From Agromyces sp. S2-1-8 (GTDB lineage: Bacteria; Actinomycetota; Actinomycetes; Actinomycetales; Microbacteriaceae): 64,000 nt of DNA. Below, one piece after another: positions 1 through 8,315 of this stretch. Where the stretch lies: positions 3,224,001 through 3,288,000 of the forward strand of contig NZ_JAJOLP010000001.1 of the NCBI RefSeq assembly GCF_021129215.1, written 5' to 3'. The notes under the pieces are model-generated. The model worked only from the letters and a program-made list of their open reading frames with translations, did no database searches and had not been told where the DNA came from. The translations under genes were made by a program, and so were the position numbers. Every line of letters starts with the position of its first letter. The stretch's first letter is position 1.

Positions 1-861
1 ACCCGACGCACCTCGTCCCGGCGCCCGTTCGCACGCTCGATCGCAGCCCTGGTCGGCGCCGGCGCTGCTGCGTTCGTCCTCGTCGCCTGCGCGTCGACGG
101 GCGCCGGCGACGACGGCACCGCCGACGACGGGCACGTCACCCCCGGCAAGCTGACGGTCGGCACCGGCGAACCGGCCTACTTCCCCTGGGTGCTCGACGA
201 CGCCCCCGAGAGCGGCAAGGGCTTCGAAGCTGCGGTCGCCTACGCCGTCGCCGACGAGCTCGGCTATGCCCGAGACGACGTCGTCTGGGTGCGCACGACC
301 TTCGACCAGGCCATCGCGCCCGGCCCGAAGGACTTCGATCTCAACCTGCAGCAGTTCTCGATCACCGACGAGCGGGCCGAGAGCGTCGACTTCTCGTCGC
401 CGTACTACGAGACGACCCAGGTCGTCATCACGGTCGAGGGCTCGCCCGCGTCGGGCGCGTCGTCGATCGCCGACCTCAAGCCGCTGCTCATCGGCGCGCA
501 GACCGGCACCACGAGCTTCGACGCGATCGAGCAGGTCATCCAGCCGGCCGCCGGCGCGATGGTGTTCAACACCAACGACGACGCGAAGCTGGCGCTGCAG
601 AGCGGCACCGTCGACGCGATCGTGGTCGACCTTCCCACCGCGTTCTACCTCACGGGGGCCGAGCTCGACGGCGGTGAGATCATCGGACAGCTGCCCGAGA
701 CCTCCGAGGGCGGCGACGAGTTCGGCATCGTGCTCGCGAAGGACTCCCCGCTCACCGCCGACGTGACGGCCGCGGTCGACGCGCTCCGCGCCGACGGCAC
801 GCTCGACGACCTCGCGGCCGAGTGGCTCGGCGGCGACGACACGGCACCGGTCCTCGAGTGA
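1..861 (+). CDS. Amino-acid ABC transporter substrate-binding lipoprotein (5' partial)
   Basis: Extracellular solute-binding protein that would deliver a polar amino acid to the permease and ATPase that follow. The reading frame is open from the first base, so the start lies left of the window; 286 residues are visible. They begin with a basic stretch, a hydrophobic segment and a lipobox-like LVAC at about residue 30, so the mature protein should be a lipid-anchored lipoprotein. The rest matches family-3 binding proteins: the pattern around FDLNLQQFSIT, then ERAESVDFSSPYY, then a hinge segment near IGAQTGTTS. The ligand cannot be read from the sequence. The gene is followed after 53 bases by the permease, which has its own predicted -10 box, so the cluster may have an internal promoter. 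Confidence 0.93.
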   Translation, partial: TRRTSSRRPFARSIAALVGAGAAAFVLVACASTGAGDDGTADDGHVTPGKLTVGTGEPAYFPWVLDDAPESGKGFEAAVAYAVADELGYARDDVVWVRTTFDQAIAPGPKDFDLNLQQFSITDERAESVDFSSPYYETTQVVITVEGSPASGASSIADLKPLLIGAQTGTTSFDAIEQVIQPAAGAMVFNTNDDAKLALQSGTVDAIVVDLPTAFYLTGAELDGGEIIGQLPETSEGGDEFGIVLAKDSPLTADVTAAVDALRADGTLDDLAAEWLGGDDTAPVLE

Positions 862-914
862 GCACGGCAGCGTGACGCGCCGCCCGGCGCGCACGGGCCG
901 ATAGCGTTGCTGTC

Positions 915-1817
915 GTGATCACCACCCCCTCCTCCGGCGACGGCGCGACCGGCGCGCCCTCCGGTACCGCCGCGGCATGGCAGCCGAGCGCGCTCGAGCT
1001 CGAGCGACGCGGGTACCGGCGCCGCCAGACGCGTCGTTCGGTGCTCATCAGCGCGCTCTCGACCGTCGTGTTCGCGGTGCTGATCGCCTGGGCGCTCATC
1101 GGCTCGCCCGGCTGGGCCGCCGTGCAGCACGCCTTCTTCGACCCCGAGGTCGCCCTCGCCTCGCTGCCGCGCATCCTCCAGGGGCTGTGGCTCAACATCC
1201 AGGTGCTCGTCGCGGCATCGATCGGCGTCATCGTCTTCGCACTGCTGCTCGCGAGCCTGCGCACCCTCCGCGAGCCGGTGTTCTTCCCGCTCCGGGCGCT
1301 CGCAGCCGGATACACCGACCTGTTCCGCGGGGTGCCGCTCATCATCGTGCTCTACCTCGTGGGCTTCGGCGTGCCGGGGCTCGACTTCTTCCCGCGCGTG
1401 CCGGTCGCGGTCTGGGGCACGATCGCGCTGATCCTCACCTACTCGGCGTACGTCTCGGAGGTGTTCCGGGCGGGCATCGAGGCCGTGCACCCCTCGCAGC
1501 GCCTCGCCGCCCGCGCCCTCGGGCTCAGCCACGGCCAGACCATGCGCCGGGTCGTGCTGCCCCAGGCCCTGCGCAAGGTGACCCCGGCGCTCATGAACGA
1601 CTTCGTCGCCATGCAGAAGGACGTGGGGCTCATCTCCGTGCTCGGCGCCGTCGATGCCGTTCGCGCGGCGCAGATCGAGCAGGCGCACTACTTCAACTAC
1701 ACGCCGTACGTCGTGGCCGGCCTGCTCTTCGTGCTGCTCGCGTGGCCGATGATCCGGCTCACCGACTGGGTGACCGCCCGCATGCGCTCCCGCGAGCAGA
1801 TCGGCAGCATCGTATGA
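915..1817 (+). CDS. Amino-acid ABC transporter permease (HisM/GlnP type)
   Basis: Inner-membrane permease of 300 residues, the translocation subunit of the transporter. About 55 N-terminal cytoplasmic residues precede five or so hydrophobic segments. The EAA loop that docks the ATPase is visible around residues 195-230 (SQRLAARALGLSHGQ, followed by RVVLPQALRK). The GTG start at 915 is supported by a TAGCGT box at 902-907 placed 7 bases upstream, the arrangement seen at many likely leaderless genes in this window. Its stop overlaps the ATPase start by four bases (ATGA), so the two are translationally coupled. Substrate unknown. Confidence 0.93.
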   Translation: MITTPSSGDGATGAPSGTAAAWQPSALELERRGYRRRQTRRSVLISALSTVVFAVLIAWALIGSPGWAAVQHAFFDPEVALASLPRILQGLWLNIQVLVAASIGVIVFALLLASLRTLREPVFFPLRALAAGYTDLFRGVPLIIVLYLVGFGVPGLDFFPRVPVAVWGTIALILTYSAYVSEVFRAGIEAVHPSQRLAARALGLSHGQTMRRVVLPQALRKVTPALMNDFVAMQKDVGLISVLGAVDAVRAAQIEQAHYFNYTPYVVAGLLFVLLAWPMIRLTDWVTARMRSREQIGSIV

Positions 1818-2590
1818 GCGGCGGCGACCCCACGATCGTCGCCACCGACGCGACCGGCACCGTGCTGAGCCTCCGCGGCGTCCGCCGCGCCTTCGGCGAG
1901 AAGGTGGTGCTCGACGGCATCGACCTCGACGTCGCCGCGCACGAGGTCGTCGCCCTGGTGGGCGCGAGCGGCTCGGGCAAGTCGACGCTGCTCCGCACGG
2001 TCAACCTCCTCGAACCCATCGACGACGGCGTGATCCGGCTCCGCGGCGACGACGTGAGCGATCCGCGGGTCGACGCCGACGCCGTGCGGGCCCGCATCGG
2101 CGTCGTGTTCCAGCACTACAACCTGTTCCCGCACCTCAGCGTGCTCGACAACGTCGCGCTCGCCTCGCGACTGGTGCACCGGATGCCTCGCCGCGACGCC
2201 GAACGGCGCGCGCTCGAGCTGCTCGCCTCCATCGGCCTCGCCGAGCACGCCCGCGCGTTCCCCGACCGGCTCTCGGGCGGCCAGCAGCAGCGCGCCGCGA
2301 TCGTGCGCGCGATCGCGACCGAACCCGAGCTGCTGCTCCTCGACGAGATCACGAGCGCGCTCGACCCCGAGCTCGTCGGCGAGGTCCTCGCGCTCGTGCG
2401 CTCGCTCGCCGAGGGCGGCACGACGATCGTGATGGCGACGCACGAGATGGCCTTCGCCCGCGAGGTGGCCGATCGCGTCGTGTTCCTCGACGGCGGTCGC
2501 ATCATCGAGGCCGCGCCGCCCGCCGAGTTCTTCGGAGCGCCGCGCGAGGCCCGTACGCGTGAGTTCCTCGCGCGCTACCTCACCAGCTGA
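1814..2590 (+). CDS. Amino-acid ABC transporter ATP-binding protein
   Basis: ATPase subunit of the transporter, 258 residues, cytoplasmic. It has the full motif set in order: Walker A GASGSGKS near residue 50, Q-loop with FQHYNLFPHL near 100, signature LSGGQQQR near 154, Walker B LLLLDEITSALDPE near 174, and H-loop ATHEMAF near 207. This order and wording match the GlnQ/HisP group for polar amino acids. The ATG at 1814 overlaps the permease stop and starts just before the conserved domain. The open frame continues far upstream, but that part is antisense-quality sequence over the permease and is not used. The gene ends the operon and faces nnrD tail to tail. Confidence 0.95.
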   Translation: MSGGDPTIVATDATGTVLSLRGVRRAFGEKVVLDGIDLDVAAHEVVALVGASGSGKSTLLRTVNLLEPIDDGVIRLRGDDVSDPRVDADAVRARIGVVFQHYNLFPHLSVLDNVALASRLVHRMPRRDAERRALELLASIGLAEHARAFPDRLSGGQQQRAAIVRAIATEPELLLLDEITSALDPELVGEVLALVRSLAEGGTTIVMATHEMAFAREVADRVVFLDGGRIIEAAPPAEFFGAPREARTREFLARYLTS

Positions 2591-2649
2591 CCGGGTTCAC
2601 GCGAGCCGTGCCTCCCCGCGCGGGGGCCCAAGCGGTTCGCCGCCCCGAT

Positions 2650-3498
2650 TCAGCTCGCGATCAGCTCACCCACGACGGTCGGGACGACCGCGGCGATGTC
2701 GAGCGCGGCGACCGGGCCCCCCGCGACGGCCTCGCTCGCACGTCGCGCCGCTTCGCCGTGGATCCAGGCCGCGGTCGCCGCGAGGTTCGTGATGACGCCC
2801 GCGTCGACGGCGAGCTCGGCGTGGTGCGTCGCAACGAGGGCGCCGAGCACCCCGCCGAGCACGTCGCCGGTCCCCGCGGAGGCGAGCCAGTGCGTCGGCG
2901 CCGTCACCGCGATGCGGGAACCCGCCGGGTCGGCGATGCGCGTGACCGCGCCCTTCAGCAGCACGGCGACCCCGAGTTCGTGCGCGGCGCGTTCGGCCCA
3001 CCCGCCCGGGTCGGCGCGCACCGCCTCGACCGTCGTGTCGACCTCGCGCGAGGTGAGCAGGGTCGCGAGTTCACGCGCGTGGGGCGTGATGACCGTGGGT
3101 GCCGTGTGCGTCCCGACGAGGTCGAGCGCACCCGCGTCGAGCACGACGGGCAACCGCGACGCCAGCGCGTGCTGCAGGTCGCCCTGCAGCACGAACGAAC
3201 GCCGCCCCGGATCGATGCCCGAGCCGATCAGCCACGCCTGCACGCGGCCGGCGACCGTCACGGTCTCGGGCCTGCGCAGCAGCACCGCGGCACGCACGCC
3301 CCTCGGCCCGGTGTAGCGCACCATGCCGACGCCGGCCCGAGTGGCCGCCTCGACACCGAGGACCGCGGCCCCCGGGTAGTCGCTCGATCCCGTGATCACG
3401 CCGAGCACCCCGCGGGAGTACTTGTCGTCGTCGATGCCGGGTGCCCGCACCCAGCGGGCCGCGTCGGCGGCCGTCCAGTCCTGCCACTCGGTGCCCAT
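2650..3498 (-). CDS. nnrD: ADP-dependent (S)-NAD(P)H-hydrate dehydratase
   Basis: Repairs hydrated NADH and NADPH by dehydration; a cytoplasmic metabolite-repair enzyme of 282 residues with the ribokinase-like fold. Visible family motifs are VITGSSDYPGAAVLG near the N terminus, ARVGMVRY-like glycine-rich turns, TPHARELATLL in the middle, and the ATP/ADP-site signature GTGDVLGGVLGAL near the C terminus. The N-terminal NnrE epimerase domain found fused in some species is absent. The ATG at 3498 sits 6 bases after a minus-strand TATCGT box (3505-3510), suggesting a leaderless mRNA. It diverges from the HAD gene with only 21 bases between start codons. Confidence 0.9.
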   Translation of the reverse strand: MGTEWQDWTAADAARWVRAPGIDDDKYSRGVLGVITGSSDYPGAAVLGVEAATRAGVGMVRYTGPRGVRAAVLLRRPETVTVAGRVQAWLIGSGIDPGRRSFVLQGDLQHALASRLPVVLDAGALDLVGTHTAPTVITPHARELATLLTSREVDTTVEAVRADPGGWAERAAHELGVAVLLKGAVTRIADPAGSRIAVTAPTHWLASAGTGDVLGGVLGALVATHHAELAVDAGVITNLAATAAWIHGEAARRASEAVAGGPVAALDIAAVVPTVVGELIAS

Positions 3499-3504
3499 GC
3501 TCCA

Positions 3505-3514
3505 ACGATAGGTT
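3505..3514. promoter_or_regulatory. Overlapping reciprocal -10 elements for nnrD and the HAD gene
   Basis: The ten bases read ACGATAGGTT. On the minus strand the first six give TATCGT, 6 bases before the nnrD ATG. On the plus strand the last six give TAGGTT, 5 bases before GTG 3520 and 8 before ATG 3523. The two -10 boxes share the central TA. No -35 was recognised for either. Inferred from spacing and the TAnnnT pattern only. Confidence 0.5.
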
Positions 3515-3522
3515 GGAGGGTG

Positions 3523-4173
3523 ATGTCTCCGACAGCCCTCGCCCCGATCAGCCTGTCCCCTCGAGTCGTCGTGTTCGACTACGGCGAGGTCATCTCGCGC
3601 GAGCCGAGCGGAGCCGACCGTGGGGCCCTCCTGGCCCGGGCGGGCGTCGAACCGGGTTCGGGCACCGCGACCGGCGCGTTCTGGTCGGCGTACTGGGCGC
3701 ACCGCGACGGCCTCGACCGCGGCACGACCTCGATCGCCGACTACTGGCGGGCCGTCGCCCTCGACCTCGGTGTCGAGTGGAGCGAGATCGACGTGCACGA
3801 GCTGTGGGCGATCGACCACCGCGGGTGGCTCTCGGTCGACCCGGGAACGCTCGCGGTCGTGCACGCCCTCGCTGCCGGCGGCACCCGGCTCGCCCTGCTG
3901 TCGAACGCGGGCGCCGACTACGCGGGATGGCTTCGCCACGGCTCGTTCGCGCCGCTGTTCGAGCGCGTGTTCGTGAGCGGCGAGCTGCGCCTCGTGAAAC
4001 CCGACGCCGAGATCTACGAGCACGTCATCGACGAGCTCGGCATCCAGGCATCCGACCTGCTCTTCGTCGACAACAAGTCGGAGAACGTCGAGGGCGCCCG
4101 AGCTGTGGGCGGCGACGGCCACGTCTTCACGGATGCCTCGGGGCTCGAGCGCTGGCTCCGGAGCCTCGCGTGA
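3523..4173 (+). CDS. HAD-superfamily hydrolase (subfamily IA)
   Basis: Cytoplasmic phosphatase-like hydrolase of 216 residues; substrate unknown. Motif I is VVFDYGEVIS (nucleophile Asp; the second position is Gly, as in the YihX-like DxG group), motif II is LLSNAG, motif III the Lys in LRLVKPDAEIY, and motif IV LLFVDNKSENVEGA. Length is normal for a HAD-IA protein with a small cap. A GTG at 3520 directly before the ATG is an equally good start. The stop overlaps the GTG start of the next gene (GTGA), so the two are probably co-translated. Confidence 0.88.
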   Translation: MSPTALAPISLSPRVVVFDYGEVISREPSGADRGALLARAGVEPGSGTATGAFWSAYWAHRDGLDRGTTSIADYWRAVALDLGVEWSEIDVHELWAIDHRGWLSVDPGTLAVVHALAAGGTRLALLSNAGADYAGWLRHGSFAPLFERVFVSGELRLVKPDAEIYEHVIDELGIQASDLLFVDNKSENVEGARAVGGDGHVFTDASGLERWLRSLA

Positions 4174-5279
4174 GCGAGGGCGACCTGCCCGCGCTCTTCC
4201 GGCCCATCACGATCCGCGGGCTCGAGATCCGCAACCGGGTGTGGGTGCCGCCGCTCTGCCAGTACTCGGTCACGGGCCGCGACGGCGCGCCCGGCGACTG
4301 GCATCTCGTGCACCTCGGCGCGATGGCGGCCGGCGGCGCCGGGCTCGTCATGGCCGAGGCCACGGCGGTGAGTCCCGAGGGACGGATCTCCGATCACGAC
4401 ACGGGCATCTGGGGCGACGAGCACGTCGAGGCCTGGGCGCGCATCACCCGGTTCATCCGGTCGCAGGGCGCGGCTGCGGGTCTGCAGCTCGCGCACGCGG
4501 GCCGCAAGGCCTCGGTCTGGCCCGAGCCCATGCGCCGCCGGGGCTCGCAGCCGCTCGACGAGGGCGGCTGGACGACGGTGTCGGCATCGGCGATCGCCTT
4601 CGACGGGCTGCGCGAGCCGGTCGCCCTCGACGCGGCCGGCATCGCGGGCGTCGTCGACGACTTCCGTCGAGCCGCCGCGCGCGCCGTTCGCGCGGGCTTC
4701 GACCTCGTCGAGGTGCACGCCGCCCACGGCTACCTCGTGCACCAGTTCCTCTCGCCCCTGTCGAACGGGCGCACCGACGAGTGGGGCGGAACCCTCGAGA
4801 ACCGCGCCCGACTGTTGCTCGAGGTCGTGCGCGCGGTCCGCGCCGAGATCGGCGAGGCGATGCCGCTCTTCGTGCGATTCTCGGCAACCGACTGGACCCC
4901 GGGCGGCTGGGACGAGGCGCAGACCGCACAGGTCGCCCGCTGGGCCGAGGAGGCCGGCGCCGACTTCTTCGACGTCTCGACCGGCGGTCTCGTCGCCTCG
5001 GCCGACATCCCCGTCGGCCCCGGGTACCAGGCCCGGTTCGCCGAGTACGTCGGCGAACGATCGGATGCCCCGGTGTCGGCCGTCGGCCGCATCACGAACG
5101 CCGCGCAGGCCGAGGCGCTCGTGGCGGAGGGCCGCGCCGACGCGGTGATGCTCGGCAAGGCCATGATGCGCGACCCGCATTTCGCGATGCGGGCCGCGCA
5201 CGAACTCGGTGCGGGCACCTCGATGTGGCCGAGCCAGTACCTGCGGGCTCGGCCCGAGCTCAACGACGGCGAATGGTGA
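4170..5279 (+). CDS. NADH:flavin oxidoreductase, old-yellow-enzyme family (YqjM-like)
   Basis: FMN-dependent ene-reductase of 369 residues, predicted to reduce activated C=C bonds with NAD(P)H. Features of the YqjM class: the N-terminal VPPLCQYS with Cys followed by Tyr, LQLAHAGRK (His and Arg at the active site), HAAHGYLVHQFLSPL with HGYL, NRARLLLEVV, and the C-terminal phosphate-binding VGRI and AVMLGKAMMRDP. GTG at 4170 overlaps the preceding stop and is the only start that does not cut the conserved FRPITIRG beginning. It ends 9 bases before the stop of the oppositely oriented VOC gene. Physiological substrate unknown. Confidence 0.93.
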   Translation: MSEGDLPALFRPITIRGLEIRNRVWVPPLCQYSVTGRDGAPGDWHLVHLGAMAAGGAGLVMAEATAVSPEGRISDHDTGIWGDEHVEAWARITRFIRSQGAAAGLQLAHAGRKASVWPEPMRRRGSQPLDEGGWTTVSASAIAFDGLREPVALDAAGIAGVVDDFRRAAARAVRAGFDLVEVHAAHGYLVHQFLSPLSNGRTDEWGGTLENRARLLLEVVRAVRAEIGEAMPLFVRFSATDWTPGGWDEAQTAQVARWAEEAGADFFDVSTGGLVASADIPVGPGYQARFAEYVGERSDAPVSAVGRITNAAQAEALVAEGRADAVMLGKAMMRDPHFAMRAAHELGAGTSMWPSQYLRARPELNDGEW

Positions 5280-5288
5280 CGGGCGCCA

Positions 5289-5717
5289 TCACGCGCCGCG
5301 CGTCATCGCCTCCCGCAGTCGCGCCGCCGCCTCGCTCCGCTCCGGCGACATCTCGCCGAGGGCGAAGATGTTCCCCTCGCTGTCGCTGAACCAGGCGGCA
5401 CGCTCGCCGTCGAGGTCGGCGACGCCGTCGACGGTCGTGAGCCCGGGAAGGTCGTAGTCGTGGAAGACGACCCCCAGCGTCCGCAGCGCCGTCATGTCGC
5501 GGTCGAGATCGTCGGTGAACAGGTTGAACGCGGTGTTCTGCGCGGTACCGGCGTAGTCGGTGCGGTAGACCATCACCACGACGCCGCCGATCTCGTAGAA
5601 GAGCGACTCGTCGTCCTCCATCAGCGGGTCGCGGCCCAGCACGTCGTGCCACCATTGCCGCGAACGGGCGATGTCCGCGGCGGGCAGCACCGCAGACGCC
5701 ATGATCTTCTCGAACAT
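5289..5717 (-). CDS. VOC (glyoxalase/bleomycin-resistance) family protein
   Basis: Single-module vicinal-oxygen-chelate fold protein of 142 residues. It contains the usual pattern of a strand with VLPAADIARSRQWW, an Asp/Glu-rich loop (MEDDESLFYEIGG), then a second half with DLPGLTTVDGVADL and AWFSDSEGNIFAL. Proteins of this size act as dimers and often bind a metal, but the ligands cannot be assigned with certainty here. Function unknown. An SD-like GAGGAAAG precedes ATG 5717, and a TAGACT -10 box lies about 30 bases upstream. Confidence 0.85.
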   Translation of the reverse strand: MFEKIMASAVLPAADIARSRQWWHDVLGRDPLMEDDESLFYEIGGVVVMVYRTDYAGTAQNTAFNLFTDDLDRDMTALRTLGVVFHDYDLPGLTTVDGVADLDGERAAWFSDSEGNIFALGEMSPERSEAAARLREAMTRGA

Positions 5718-5810
5718 GATCTTTCCTCGGGTTCCTCGGGCCGAGCCAAGTCTACGCCTCCGATCGCGATCGAGGAGGGGACGATGCGACGTGTCGAGAC
5801 ACCCGCGCCC

Positions 5811-6848
5811 CTATCCGCGCCGAGTCGCGTCCTGCACCTCGCCGACGAGCTCCTCGATGATGTCCTCGAGGAAGATCACCCCGCTGGTCGCGCCGTCCTC
5901 CTCGAAGGTGCGGGCGACGTGCGTGCCGAGGCGCCGCATCGTGGCGAGTGCGTCCTCGAGGTCGGTGCCGTCGAAGATCGACACGAGCCGGCGCACCCGC
6001 TTGGCCGGGATCGGATCGTCGAACTCGTCGTCGTCGAGGTCGATCACGTCTTTCAGGTGCACGTAGCCGTCGGGCTCGCCGTCGGCATCGAGGATCGGAT
6101 ACCGCGAGAACCCGCGGCGGGCGACCGCCCGCTCGACGTCGCCGGGCGTCGCCCCCGGCGGGAGACTCACGAGTGCCGACACCGGCACCGCGACGTCCTT
6201 CACGCGCTTCGCGGTGAACTCGAACGCCGCAGTGAGCGTGCCGCTCGCATCGTCGAGCACGCCCTCGCGGCGCGACTGGTCGACGATCGTCTGCACCTCC
6301 TCGAGCGTGAACGTCGAGTTGGCCTCGTTCTTCGGCTGGACGCCGAACAGCCGCAGCACCCCGTTCGCCGTCGCGTTGAGCGCGACGATGATCGGCTTGA
6401 AGATGCGCGCCAGGAACACGAGCGGCGGCGCGAGCAGGAGCACCGCCTTGTCGGGCACCGAGAAGGAGAGGTTCTTCGGCACCATCTCGCCGAACACGAC
6501 GTGCAGGTACGAGACGAGCACGAGCGTCACCACGAACGCGACCGTCGCCACGACCTCCTCCGACCACCCGGTGAGGTGCAGCGGCACCTCGAGCAGGTGG
6601 TGGATCGCGGGCTCCGAGACGTTCAGGATGAGCAGCGAGCAGACCGTGATGCCGAGCTGGCTCATCGCGAGCATGAGCGTCGCGTGCTCCATGGCCCAGA
6701 GCGCCGTCTTGGCGCTGCGTCGCCCCCCGTCGGCGAGCGGCTCGATCTGCGAGCGGCGCGCCGAGATGACGGCGAACTCCGCGCCGACGAAGAAGGCGTT
6801 CGCGATGAGGAGCACCACGAGCCAGACGATTCCGATCCAGTCGCTCAT
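5811..6848 (-). CDS. CNNM/hemolysin-C-like membrane protein with CBS domains, short paralogue
   Basis: Integral membrane protein of 345 residues. An N-terminal DUF21/CNNM domain (about 1-190) has four hydrophobic segments, starting with IGIVWLVVLLIANAFFVGAEF and including the conserved VFGEMVPKN. A CBS pair follows (about 200-340, GFSRYPILDADG and SGVIFLEDIIEELVGE). It lacks the C-terminal CorC/HlyC domain present in its neighbour. Family members are linked to magnesium or cobalt homeostasis; the old name hemolysin is misleading. Its ATG overlaps the stop of the long paralogue by four bases, so both are made from one mRNA and may form a heteromer. Confidence 0.92.
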   Translation of the reverse strand: MSDWIGIVWLVVLLIANAFFVGAEFAVISARRSQIEPLADGGRRSAKTALWAMEHATLMLAMSQLGITVCSLLILNVSEPAIHHLLEVPLHLTGWSEEVVATVAFVVTLVLVSYLHVVFGEMVPKNLSFSVPDKAVLLLAPPLVFLARIFKPIIVALNATANGVLRLFGVQPKNEANSTFTLEEVQTIVDQSRREGVLDDASGTLTAAFEFTAKRVKDVAVPVSALVSLPPGATPGDVERAVARRGFSRYPILDADGEPDGYVHLKDVIDLDDDEFDDPIPAKRVRRLVSIFDGTDLEDALATMRRLGTHVARTFEEDGATSGVIFLEDIIEELVGEVQDATRRG

Positions 6849-8176
6849 CGACCCGCCTCCTCGTCGTCGCCGGGCTCGGCGGGCACGGGCTTCGGCACGA
6901 ACCGCAACCGGTCGATGCGCCGGCCGTCGAGCCGTTGCACGACGAGCGTGCCCTCGTCGATCGTCACCTCGTCGCCGACGACGGGCAGCCGCCCGAGCGC
7001 CGACATCACGAATCCGGCGACGGTCTCGTAGTCGCCGTTCTCGGGCACGTGGATGCCGGTGCGCTCCTCGAGCTCGTCGGGACGCAGGATGCCCGGGAAG
7101 CTCACGACGTCGCCGCGGCGCACGATGCCCGCGCGTGTGCGGTCGTGCTCGTCGGCCACCTCGCCGACGAGCTCCTCCACGAGGTCCTCGAGTGTCGCGA
7201 CGCCCGCGGTCCCGCCGTACTCGTCGACCACGACCGCCATCTGGAATCCGCGTCCGCGGAGCTCGCCGAGCAGCGCGTCGAGCTTGATCGTCTCGGGCAC
7301 CCGCAGCGCGTCGGACTGGAGGGCCGAGGCCGGCACGTCGCTCCGCCGCTCGCGCGGCACCGCGACGGCCTGCTTGACGTGCACCACGCCGACGATGTCG
7401 TCGAGATTCTCGTCGTAGACGGGGAAGCGCGAGAACCCGGTCTGCCGGGCCAGCTCGAGCACGGCCTCGGCGGGCTCGAGGCGCTGCACGGCGGCGACCC
7501 TGGGCCTCGGCGTCATGACGTCGGATGCGTCGTGGTCGGCGAACCTCAACGTGCGACCGAGCAGCGTGGCGGTGTCCGCTTCGAGCAGCCCGGCGCTTGC
7601 GGAGCGCCGGACGAGCGACGACAGCTCCTCGGCCGAGCGCGCCCCCGAGAGCTCCTCCTTCGGCTCGATGCCGATCGCCCGGAGGAGCGCGTTCGCGCTG
7701 CCGTTGAGCAGGACCACGGCCGGCCGGAACACCCAGGTGAACGCCGCCTGGAACGGGATCACCAGCTTCGCAGTGGCGAGCGGGAGGGCGAGCGCGAAGT
7801 TCTTCGGGACGAGCTCGCCGAGCACCATCGACAGCAGCGTCGCGACCACGACCGCGGTGGTCGCCCCGACCGGCCGGACGAGTGCCTCGGGCAGCCCGGC
7901 CGCCGTGAGCGGACCTGCGAGCAGCGACGAGATCGCAGGCTCCATCGTGTAGCCGGTGAGCAGCGTCGTGAGGGTGATGCCGAGCTGTGCGCTCGACAGG
8001 TGGGTCGAGGTGATCTTCAGCGCGGCGATCGTCATGCCGAGCCGGCTCTCGCCGCGCTCGCGGCGAGCCTCGAGGTCGGCGCGATCGAGATTGACGAGTG
8101 CGAACTCGCTCGCAACGAACAAGCCCGTGCCGATCGTGAGGAGGAATCCGATGCCGAGGAGTATCCACTCAGACAA
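6845..8176 (-). CDS. CNNM/CorC-type membrane protein with CBS and CorC_HlyC domains
   Basis: Membrane protein of 443 residues with DUF21/CNNM (about 1-195, including VLGELVPKNFALAL), a CBS pair (about 205-335, GFSRFPVYDENLDDIVG) and a C-terminal transporter-associated domain (about 345-430). VVDEYGGTAGVATLEDLVEELVG is the hallmark of this family, which is linked to divalent-cation efflux. The start codon is TTG at 8176: a strong GGGGAGG sits about 5 bases upstream and the hydrophobic segment begins right after it. A minus-strand TATACT box at 8256-8261 could be its -10. It is the first gene of a two-gene operon with the short paralogue. Confidence 0.92.
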   Translation of the reverse strand: MSEWILLGIGFLLTIGTGLFVASEFALVNLDRADLEARRERGESRLGMTIAALKITSTHLSSAQLGITLTTLLTGYTMEPAISSLLAGPLTAAGLPEALVRPVGATTAVVVATLLSMVLGELVPKNFALALPLATAKLVIPFQAAFTWVFRPAVVLLNGSANALLRAIGIEPKEELSGARSAEELSSLVRRSASAGLLEADTATLLGRTLRFADHDASDVMTPRPRVAAVQRLEPAEAVLELARQTGFSRFPVYDENLDDIVGVVHVKQAVAVPRERRSDVPASALQSDALRVPETIKLDALLGELRGRGFQMAVVVDEYGGTAGVATLEDLVEELVGEVADEHDRTRAGIVRRGDVVSFPGILRPDELEERTGIHVPENGDYETVAGFVMSALGRLPVVGDEVTIDEGTLVVQRLDGRRIDRLRFVPKPVPAEPGDDEEAGR

Positions 8177-8315
8177 CGCGACCTCCCCGAACGGTCACGG
8201 GCGAGGGTCTATGGCCGGGCGTAGTCGCAGAGGGAGGATCGTCCATTGTCGATCCAGTATATCGGCGACGACGCGGGTATCCCGGGCGAACCGCACCGAA
8301 GCGCGGCGCAGCGGC

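Noticed and set aside
645..1688. Long minus-strand frame over the ABC transporter.
   Set aside because: Arg/Glu/His-rich, no motif, overlapping two genes with clear family signatures.
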